The notes beneath the pieces were generated by a model. The model saw only the letters and a list, made by a program, of their open reading frames with translations, was not told the DNA's origin and made no database searches. Positions 34,511 through 45,600 of a stretch of DNA of 64,000 nt are shown piece after piece. The stretch comes from Muricea muricata (Eukaryota; Cnidaria; Anthozoa; Malacalcyonacea; Plexauridae): the NCBI GenBank assembly GCA_963855995.1, contig OY979729.1:9628115-9692114 (forward strand), read 5' to 3'. The translations under genes were made by a program, and so were the position numbers. Position 1 is the stretch's first letter. Every line of letters starts with the position of its first letter.

Positions 34511-36632
34511 GTTTTTGACAGGAGCGTATCGAGATGAGAGGGAGTTGAGGATAGGTTCACTCCTCTCCCCTGCCCTGCCCTGCCCTGCCCTCCCCTCCCC
34601 CAACCAGAATAGTCTCAGTACGTCCTTGTCCACAGGAATTAACTTGGTTGTTGTGATACTTGTTTGAAGCCGTTCTTGAGGGAGGGGAGAGGGGAGGTGG
34701 TCTACCCGGAAGATTTAAACTCCGTTTAAACGGTAACGGTTTCGATTGGTCATGACGTCACGATATCCGATTCAATAGTTGTTCACGAGTTAGCCATACA
34801 GATCAATGAGTTCTTTATAAAGCTCGATTAGGCAAACCGGGGTCGCTTTTGCATATTTTGCATTTTATATAAGGGTGAACCGGATTCGGTACATAACCGG
34901 ATTAACCCGCTGGTGATTGGTTTGGCTTAATTCGGAAATACGCAAAAGCGGCCTTGGTTTGCCCAATATATGATGTTATAGAATCATTAGTAAAAGTAAT
35001 TTACCAATTAGAAAAAAAGAGAAAATGAAAGACCGCTAACTTGTACGATGCGGATATGGTATCGTGTAAGCGGGCCTTAAGAGATAAAGAGAATATATAT
35101 ATACGTATATATATACGGTCACTGACCATTTATGAGGTTTTCGATCAGTAAGGTGTAAAGTGGAGTATGTTATTGTAAAGAGATGAGCAAAAGTATTTGT
35201 AATATCTCAAGGCGGCGTTGAACTGTCACTGCAAATTAAATTTTAACTGAGATTGAATAAAGAAATAACAATTTTTGCTGCTTTTCCGCTTTAATGAATG
35301 AGATGGAAGCGCGATATTCACCAGATAGTGAATTAATTTTTTAGAACTTTCTAAACATTTTCAGTAACTGGAAAAACTAATATATTAAAGTTCAGCACTT
35401 TCGAGTTAACGTCACTTTTTAGCTCTTGCGTTTTCAATACAGTACCATTGCTTTTAGCGGATGCTGACAAGAAATTACTTTTCGGTGGATAGCGCTATTA
35501 TATCACCTTTCGAACACCCACGTATAGTGATTTTTGCCACAGAAAGACGCAATATCCATGGACCATTCCCCTATATTAGAGAAACTTTTGAATTCGGAAA
35601 ATTAATTAGCACAGATGGAAAGAGCATCCTAAATTTCGTACAATTGTCAAGTTTGGCTGTAAAATATTGTAAAATGTGGAAAATATAGTCCTGTAAATAT
35701 TGTATTACATTTTTTAATTTTGTATTCTTTTGTATTAGGCACGGAAAAGCGTTACCACTATGTGGAAATGTGGTAACGCTTTTTCCTGCGCAATACAAAA
35801 TTAGAAAATTCGCATACTTTATATTACTATATTTTCCACATTTTACAATATTATACAACCAAACTTCACAATTTCACTAAATTTAAGAAGCTCTTTCCAA
35901 TTGTGCTAAAATTGGTTTCAAATTTAAAAGTTTGTCTAATTGGGGAATGGTCCATTCTTGGTTCGATGTATTTTTTGGATGTTTGAGAAAATCGCTATCC
36001 GGTAGATAGTAGGGCTATTAAAAATTATTTTTATAATTTGCAAGTAATTTTGTGCCAAAAACATCAATGTTGTTTATTGGACTTCCAAAACGATTCACGC
36101 ATCGTAACATTCTTTCTCTCTGTCCAAGGCTAGTGTAGTTTCACGTTGTATTGGGCATTGCATTTGCTACTTGAGAATATTCCTGAATCCTGTAAAATGC
36201 TTTTTATTTTTTACAGTGTAGTATAAAACTAAACGTATTATTTTTAAAATAAATTACGTAACTTGTTATCTAGAATATATGACCTCATTTGGCTCATGGG
36301 AAGATTTATAGGCGGCTAAAGTTAGTAGCTTTTAAAAAATTAAAATATTTCCTCAAAAACAAACTGCACGACGGACTTAAACTTTCCGAGCAAAGACTTG
36401 TAATTCATGTATTGATCAGGCTTGCGTGCAGCCAATATCGTTGAGTTTGATTTGCCTTTTTAATAAACTCTCCTTGTTGGATAAGACTATAAGAGATCGC
36501 CTTCATCCGGAGCTATGCCTCGTTGATTCTATTGAAATCTTTAAGCGAAATTTGAAACCACCTAACGATTAGGTAAACAACAGTCACGAAGAGAGAGCGT
36601 AGAAGATTTGAATCGATGTGTAAATCTACAAA
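34511..36632. other. Spacer between the K2P and LIMK genes
   Basis: No coding exon is supported. The K2P 3' UTR probably extends into it; an AATAAA lies at about 35256. It contains a second fold-back element (35554-35957) and TATA-rich tracts near 35090. The LIMK promoter and 5' UTR should lie in the last few hundred bases. Confidence 0.5.
35554..35957. repeat. Fold-back element, second full copy
   Basis: The ends ATGGACCATTCCCC and GGGGAATGGTCCAT are inverted repeats. The arms share family words (GAAAGAGCATCCTAAATTTCG, AATATTGTAAAATGTGGAAAATATAG) with the copy at 32811-33209. The centre is the hairpin GCGTTACCACTATGTGG / TGTGGTAACGC. Confidence 0.85.
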
Positions 36633-39600
36633 ATGAGTTCCACAGAAGGTAAAAGCATTCGTGAACTTTGCGAAATTTCCGTCCGGAGTAAATATGTGAC
36701 TTTCTTGTTTGTCTTTGTAGCTTTGAATTGCAGTGGATGTAAGTTCCCGATCACAAAAGACTTGCATTTCGCTTTGGGGCGAAAATGGCATCGAAATTGC
36801 TTCAGGTTTACGTGCTATTGGTTAAATATCGTGCCACGTTTGTCACCGTTGTTAAATTTATAGTTTTGTTTTATGCGCTATTTCTTGTATAGGTGTTCAG
36901 AATGTTTGAGTACAATACCATTGTATTACATAGCTCGAGATAACGTTCTTTACTGCAAGCGAGATTACATTCTAAAATTTGGCGAGCACTGCCAAAGATG
37001 TTCTAAGCAAATCACTGGACCACTCATGGTAAGCAATGGAAGCTAACGTACAGACGTATTTTACTATCTGCTTTGAAAATCTAGCGATAATTGAGTCATC
37101 TACTTATATGTCGGCTCATGAATTCGTGTTTTGCTGTCGTGTGGACTTGGCATTTTGTCAGGTTACATCACGATTTAATGCGGCTGTTGAATTATGCTTT
37201 CTGCGCTAGATATTTTGGCTTAAATGCAAGGGGTTTTCTTCAAAGATCTTTGAAAAGTTTAGAATGCAACATTTTGTAACAAATTACTGATTGGTATGTA
37301 ATTAATGGCCAGCAAAAATGCTCAAAAATATTAGTGGTTTTATTGTTGTCTATTTTGCACGAATTTGGCATTTGCAAAGTGTCCTTGTAAAGGAGTTTAA
37401 AATGTCAAGGCATATAAACCAACGTGGATAATTTTGTCGTGATAAGATTCTCTTTATTCTAGAGTTCTACATAAAATATTCGTTCATCTGTGAATATTTT
37501 TCTAAATTTAAATTTGTTCCTCGCACATTAATTTGATTGCTAATCACATTTTTAACCGCCTTTCAGAGAGAAATGACTTTTATTCCAGCATATTCTGGGG
37601 TCAAATGCAAACAAAAATAATTGAGTTAATCTCCTGATGCTTGTCTGAGAGGCTTTTAACATGTCTAGTCTTGTGTGTGCTTACTGGTTTGTCTCAGATT
37701 TATCTTGAAGCTGCCACGAATCTGAGTCAAATGACGCATTATTATTTACTGATTAAAAGGCTTCATATGCATATTTTATAGTCTTGCTTTGATTTCGCCT
37801 GCCAGTTCATCTTGGAATTATTAACGTTGGCGCTTTTGTCAGTCGAAAACAAAAATAAAATCATCTATCAACAACTGTTTGAATTCCTTGTAATTGTAGG
37901 TTGCTGGCGAACAAAAATACCATACCGAATGCTTCGTCTGCACTAAATGTCTAAAGTTTATCGGTTATGGAGACGAGTACATGCTAGTCGAACGGCATAA
38001 TTTGTACTGGTAGGATTTTTAACCTTTTGTTCATTGTGTATTCAGTGATTGTGTTGTTGTATTAGACTGCGTTGACATTTAATAACACGGAGTTATTATT
38101 CGCGTGGAAGATAAAGGAACTAAGTGGTGTTGTTAGAATGATGTAATCCCTTCTTGCTTCGCAAAGTTTTAAATTTTTATAGTGGAATAGATTAAAACGG
38201 CTAAAGGTTACTGAACGCGTTTGTAGTTTAACCAACATTTGTTGAACGCATTGCTTTGTGAACATATTACTCTTACTTAATATTACATCGAAGTCTCCCA
38301 AGGTTATATATTTGAAGGATTTCTTTGTTTGTGTGAGAAACGTTTTTGAAACATATAACTGCTTATAAACGTAAATCTGCCTTGAACCTCGTTGGCTCTG
38401 CTTGAGTATTTTGAAAGTTTTTATTATGAATTGTATTGCACGACAGGGTGTAATAACTTTGTCGTACAGTCACTTTGAAAGTTGTTGACCTTAGTGAGAA
38501 TCTAATTCATAAGCAATTTGGTTATGAACAATCTTGAAGCAATATTAGCAAGGAAATTCATGAAATATTTACTCAAGAGGTGAACTATGTCCTAGAGATT
38601 CTGATGTACTGGAAATATCTATTTGCGCAGTGCTTCGATTTAAGAACAGATTATTTCACTTTATTCTAATGTCTGAAGTATTCAACGGTGTGGTGCCTGA
38701 AAAGTATGTACAAACTTATGAATGAAATTGTTCATACAGACTATGTACACAATCATGTAATTGTAAAAATTTGTAGCAGGTTTAAAATACTTGTGTGCTA
38801 TTACTGTAGCATGATCACCTGTATCTACAACCTCAACCTGATTAATTTCTTCATCAGTTCAACATCAAATTAACAAGTGAGAACAGCATAAAATTGAGAT
38901 AAAGTGAATGGTTGAGTTACTATGAGTTACTGTCAATGAATACAAGAATTCACAGATGGCATATTGAGATGTCATTTAAGTGTTTATTAAGTCATACCAT
39001 AAAACCACTTGACTAAAATATCACAGTTTTAGAATATTTATAGCTGTTAAGTGCCATATACAGAATTTTTCAAATAATTGGATAGTAATACATAGCATTT
39101 AAGTTAGTTTTTGTTAATGATATGGGTTATACCAAAAAAATCAGCCCCCCCCCCCTGCCTTCTATCACAGGTCAAGCCAGCTCTAAACTATGGGAGGGGT
39201 CGAATCCCCCAATGACCTTCAATACCCGGATATGCTGCGTAGAGAAAGATAAAGTACCATGCAGGTAAATAATGAAACCTGTACAGATAATGGGCATGAA
39301 TTTATTGAAGCTTGATGTCTTTATTTCCAGCAAGGATTGTTATACACATTCAATCCTACTAGCCATAAGCACACCAGTAAGCAAGCTTGGACGCTGTCAC
39401 ACAATTCAACACATCAACTTAGCACCAACACCAGTGGGTCGACGCAAGTTTTCAGTTCTCATTGAGAAGGTGAATAACATCAATAAACTGCTTCGTTCGG
39501 CAAATCCAAGCTTGGCTCAGGATGGGGAGAGGAAAAGCTTCATTGCAATTGAAAAGTGAGTTACCTTTTTTCTTTAGAACCAACTACTAACCATAGACAA

Positions 39601-42600
39601 CTGAGTGTATTTAGACTGCTGACTGTTCAACTAGCCTGCAAACTCTCTGCAGCTCCTCAGTTACATTCATTTGTTAATTAAAAGAATTAGCAAATTTTTT
39701 TGCAGGGAGGCAAAATTCTATTTACTAACACTACCATCCTGGTGTATAAGTGTCTGTTACCTCTTCCTAATATAATGCGTAATAGTATATTTACACAGGC
39801 GACCTCCCACCTGTGCAAACGTAAACTTCTTTTCCTATTTTTGTTGTCAATTTGTCATTTCAATTTTTGTGTATAACCAGTAACCAAAATTTTGTGGCTA
39901 TTGTGTGATGCTTGGAAACTCTGATGCACTGTTCCCTATGTCAATGTGTTGTACAGCAAAATAAAGTTAAACTGGGAAGTTTTATGTTGTAGTGTTGATG
40001 CAAGCAGTGAGCTGAAAGCCAGAGGTGTCCAGAGCGGAGATAAAGTCCTTGAAGTTAATAATATCATTGTTACTGATGCAACAGTGGAGAAGGTAATGTA
40101 TTTCAATATTTATCCACATTGGACTACCGCTTCATCTTTTGGCTTAAGAAATATGCTGGAGTGAGTAAAACAACAAAATTTCTTTCAGTTCTGAACTCTT
40201 CTCAAGAAAGGATCATCTTATATTGATCCAGTGTTGCTTTGCATGAGGAAACCTAAACTAAACTAACTCATTTATGCTGTATAGCTCTATCAGTTCTAAA
40301 CTGTTCTTCCTGGAGGTCCAGTAAGGATAATCTCTTATTGATCCAGTGTCACCACAGGAGGAAACCTAGTACACTAGACTAACTTTATTTATAATGGATA
40401 GCTCCATCAGTTCTAAACTGTACTTTCTAGAGGTCCAGTAAAGATAATCTCTCATTGTTCCAGTGTTACTACGAAAGGAAACCTAAACTGAACTAACTTT
40501 ATTTATACTGGATAGCTCTATCAGTTCTAAACAGTTCTTCCTAGAGGTCCAGTTAGAATCATCATCTCTTATTGATCCAATGTTACTATGAAAGGAAACC
40601 TAAACTAAATTAGCTTTATTTATACTGGATAGCTCTATCAGTTAAATCTATTAAGGATCATCATTTATTTAAGTCACGCATTTAGTACTAGAGAGAAAAA
40701 CGTAGACTAATGTGATTTATACCATAGCCGTTTCTGAGGTAAACAATTGCCAATAAAGTCAAATATCTTGTCTTAGCTTTCACAAATCATCTCAAATCCT
40801 CAACGAGTACAGACCCTGACCATCGAGCGCAACACAGGCAGCCCACCTTCCTCACTGGAAATCAACCAACCTATCAAAACTGACACCATCAAGTCACCCA
40901 TCACTAAGTCGCCTGTTGGTCGACATCCCTCGCTGGATCTGATCGGCAGCCCAGATTATGACCAAAAATTTAAGAGACACCACATGCCTTGGGACGATGG
41001 CTCTTTTCATGAGGACGTCAGTTCAAGTTCGAATACCACAGACAGGAAAACGCGCAAGAAACCCGAAAGGGCTAATTCTCTTCCTCGAAGGTAATTAGCA
41101 TAAATGGCGTCGTAGGTGTCTAGGTTGTTGTACGCCTTCTCCCTCCCCCCCCGGTATGTACGTAAATACGTTAAGACAGTCAGCTTGTACTAAGCTTGAC
41201 GGAAATATCAGACTTGTCACAAGGTTATCTTAAACTCTGATACCGGACCTGTTGCAATAGGATTGTCAGAAGTTGACAGCAAAAGGATGTAACACGGTAT
41301 TCTTATATTATGACTGTATCACTGTCTTGTTGGAACAATCCTGCAACAACTCCGATAGTTCCATCAAGCTTGTTACAAGTTGTTAACAGCTTGTTGCAAA
41401 TTTGTTTCTCGGTTCGCTGTAAATCAATCAATAAGAGTTTTGAAATTTATTTTTCAGCAACTCCGTGGACACAAACAATGTCATGAAATGCAATTCTCCT
41501 CTTCATCGCTCGCAGTCTATGAAAGCGGAATCAGGACAGTAAGTTTGTAGAAGTCTCGTTCGCGTAGACACAATCCCTAACGTAACAGTTCGTAACGTTT
41601 TCAAACTCTGCCGTTGTGGTGTAAACGAAGTCTTCCGGTATTCCGGCGGACAAGGTTGCTGCGCACGATCATCGTTAATGTGCGCACGTTTATCGTTATT
41701 CTGCGAAGGTTCATTGTTAATATGCGCACGTTCATCGTTAATGTGCGCACGTTCATCGTTAATGTGCGCACGTTCATCGTTAACGTGCGCACGTTCATCG
41801 TTAATGTGCGCACGTTCATCGTTAATGTACGCACGTTCATCGTTCTAGGGTATTTCGTCCTTGCGACCTTATCGTTGGTGAGGTTATTGGTAAAGGCTTC
41901 TTTGGTCAAGTTAGCAAGGTATCGTATTGGGCAAGAGCCGGTTGTACAAAAGCTAGATAGTGCTATCCATCGGGTTATGATTTTTAATGAACAGCCACGG
42001 GAAGGCATAAAAAGCAATGACACCAGTGATACTGAACTCGCAAGGGATAAAAAGTAACTTGAAAATGCGAAACTTAAATCTATTTATTCGATTACTGAAG
42101 ATGTTTAGAAAGTTTCAGAAAATCACTATCCGGTGGATAGCGCTGTTCACAGTATTGGATACAAACCGAAGAAGGAGGTTGTAAGCTAGATAAATTTATC
42201 TAGCTTACAACCGACTTCTGAGGTTTGTATCGGACTTACAACACAATCAAGGAGGTTAGCTAATGAGCCGTGAATGGCAATTATGCTAAGAAGCTGTCGA
42301 TATACAGTCCCTGGGATTGTACGTATATACAGTCCCTGGGATTGTATATACAGTCCCCGGGATTGCATATACAAACTCTCCTAATCATTATTCTTTAGTC
42401 AACGCCGATTTCCCCTGGGAGAATTCAAAAGCCACACCCAGCTTTTCAAACAGTTGAAGGTTTCTTAGTCAAATACATCCCGAGAAAGAACAAACGATAC
42501 CGACTTGATTGTGTTCTAATTGTTTATAAAGCGTATTCGCCTTTAGCCTAAATGGCATTTAACATCTATTTACGTGTGTTGTCTTATAGGTGGTCCATCG

Positions 42601-45600
42601 TGGCACAGGGAAAGTGATGGTCCTTAAAGAATTGATAAGATATGACGTCACGGCCCAGAAGCAATTTATCAAAGAGGTCTGTACTGAAACATGCAGATGC
42701 TTGGACTTAACATCACAATAAATCGATGGTTTCAGCTCTGGACTAATTTTTAACCTAGGCAAAAAGAACTGAATCAAACGTATTTATTCAAAAGTAACAT
42801 CCGGCAAAAGTAATCATTTTTCCTCCATATATGGATCTATTAAAAGTGTGCTTAGAACATCGGCTTTAATGGTTCAGTATTTCTGAAATGTTCCACAGTA
42901 ACTGGTCTCTGATATTAGTGATATGAATCATATAACGCAGTTAAGGTCTCTCGTCTGCAATATAAAATGATTAGCCCATGAAACATAGCTTAGTGCAGTT
43001 AACATGTTTTTTTCTTTTTTCAGGTAACATTACTTAAAACGCTCGAACATCCTAACGTTTTGAAGTTCATTGGCATTTTATACAAAAACAAAATATTAAG
43101 TTTTATCGCGGGTAGGTTGAAATATACCAGCTGAACAATATGCATTTTGTAAATGGCGAGACGCCGGTCTATATAAACACTATATAGTTACTAACTTTAT
43201 TTTTTCCCATAGAATATATACCTGGTGGAACTCTCAGAGGAATACTGAAGGACCAGTCACGGGACTTATCGTGGTCACAAAGGGTTAAATTTGCCAAAGA
43301 TATTTCTCTTGGAATGGTAAGAAACTAGTTGACAACTTAGACATTTATCGTGTATTTTTTATCACAAAGTTTAAGGTTCAAATTATGCAACTATTTCAAT
43401 CAAGGTTGTCTTCCAAAAGCGTAAATTGTGAACTATGAGCGCGCAATATGGATGGTAGGTTATTGTTTATTTTTGCTCTGATACTCAGAAAACTGCCTTT
43501 GTAGCAAGTCTATTTGCCGTCCTAAGTTTCCTGTGTGTCCTCAGCCGCCCTCGATAATTGAGTGGTGAAAATAAGCAATAATCTGTCATCCCCTACGCGC
43601 TCATGGTTTACAGTTTACACTTTTTGAAGGACAACCTGTTTTAAATTAGCTGTATAGAAACCTTTTAATGTCGACTTGTTTTATTTTTATAAGGATTACC
43701 TTCACAAAAGAAACCTTTTAATGTCGACTTGTTTTATTTTTATAAGGATTACCTTCACAAAATGAATGTGATTCACAGAGATCTAAAGTCAAAGAACTGT
43801 CTGGTCCGAAAAGACGAGGTAAAAATATTCATGTCCATGTGTTCAGATATTATCAGTTCAGTTTAGGTTTCCTCCTGTAGTAACACTAGATCAATTAGAA
43901 ATGATCCTTGCTGGACCTCTAGGAAGAACAGTTTAGAATTGATAGAGCTATCCAGTATAAATAAAGTTAGTTTAGTTTAGGTTTCCTCCTGTAGTAACAC
44001 TAGATCAATTAGAAATGATCCTTGCTGGACCTCTAGGAAGAACAGTTTAGAATTGATAGAGCTATCCAGTATAAATAAAGTTAGTTTAGTTTAGGTTTCC
44101 TCCTGTAGTAATACTGGATCAATGAGAGATTATCCTTGCTGGACCTCTAAGAATTAAGAACAATTTAGAACTGATAGAACTATCCAATATAAATAAAATT
44201 AGTTTAGTTTAGGGTTTACTCCAGTCGTAACACTGGATCGATAAGACATGATCCTTACTGGACCTCTAGGAAGAACAGTTTAGAACTGGTAGAGCCATCC
44301 AGTATAAATAAAGTTAGTTTCGTTTAGGTCTACTCCTGTAGTAGCACTTGATCAATAAGAGATGATCCTTACTGGACCTCTTGGAAGAAAAGTTCAGAAC
44401 TAATGGAGCTATCCAGTATAAATAAAGTTAGCTTAGTTTAGATTTGCTCCTGCAGTAACATTGGATCAAAAAGAGATGATTCTTACTGGACCTTTAGAAA
44501 GAACAGTTCAGAAAGCAGTTCAGTATAAAATTAATAAGTCAGATTTGCATCTGCATGGTTATACATCTGATACATATGATCTGATATTCCCAGGGCATGA
44601 CGATCGTCGTGGCAGATTTTGGTCTGGCGGGAATCATGAGTATCAACGAAGAACAGACAAAGGGTCAGGATAATAACAATAATCCAAGCAAAACATCGCG
44701 TCCGTGTCTTTTATCGTCACGACCACCTCCGCCAAAGAAACGGTAACCTATGTAGATTAATTTCGCGAAGATAACCTGCGTTGTCCTGTAGTTTGCTATC
44801 ACATCAGTCTTTTTGGAGTGTAGGCGCGGGGGGGGAGAAATGTTTTTTCCCACTTAGGCACAGTATGACAAATAAACAGTAGGGTCACTGAATAGTACAA
44901 CATGTTCCCCTATTTTTATGCAGTACACTTGCCAGAATAATGGCGGAATAGCCAGTTAAGCGTTTCTATATTGCCAGAAAATGCCTAATGAACATGCTTA
45001 ATGGACATTCAGGGCGACACAAACTTCAAGGGTTCCGATTCGAGCGACCCTTGTGTTTAGTTCTTATCCTCTAAGGATAGTAGTTTATAAATAAATATAG
45101 TTTACACGTTGACAATACAAGTTGAGTTTTATTGTTTTATGTAAACATCACGTAAATTTATTACTGCAAAGCTTTCGATCCGTAAGCTCGGATCTTCATC
45201 ATACATACATACACAGTGCAATAATTACTAATGAAGATGCGAGCTTAAAACGATGAAACTGGACCTATATTTTTGTTCACCGTGCAAAACTAAATGTTCT
45301 CCTCAAATTCATTGTATGTGAGGGGGGGGGGAGGCAATCTAGAAACCCGAGATGTACAATCACTACACACATCATCTGTCTTAAGCTCATTGTTTTGTCT
45401 TCTGTAGGACCACTGTTGTCGGTTCTCCTTACTGGATGGCGCCAGAGATGCTACTTGGTACTGTTGTTGTTTTTCTTATTTGGATGTTTTGAATATCTCC
45501 TTGGTTAGTTAATTTCTGTTTCATTCTTTTAGGAAAATCTTACGATGAACGAGTGGATATTTTTTCATTTGGAATTATTGTTTGTGAGGTAGACAAAGTT

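Noticed and set aside
41601-42057. Long open frames on both strands with VRTFIVN or MNVRTLT repeats
   Set aside because: They come from the 21-bp minisatellite, whose period is a multiple of three. The real coding content here is the LIMK exon 41849-41918 in another frame.
43856-44520. CRISPR-like array
   Set aside because: The 114-bp units are contiguous tandem repeats without unique spacers, lie in an intron of an animal gene, and have no cas genes nearby.
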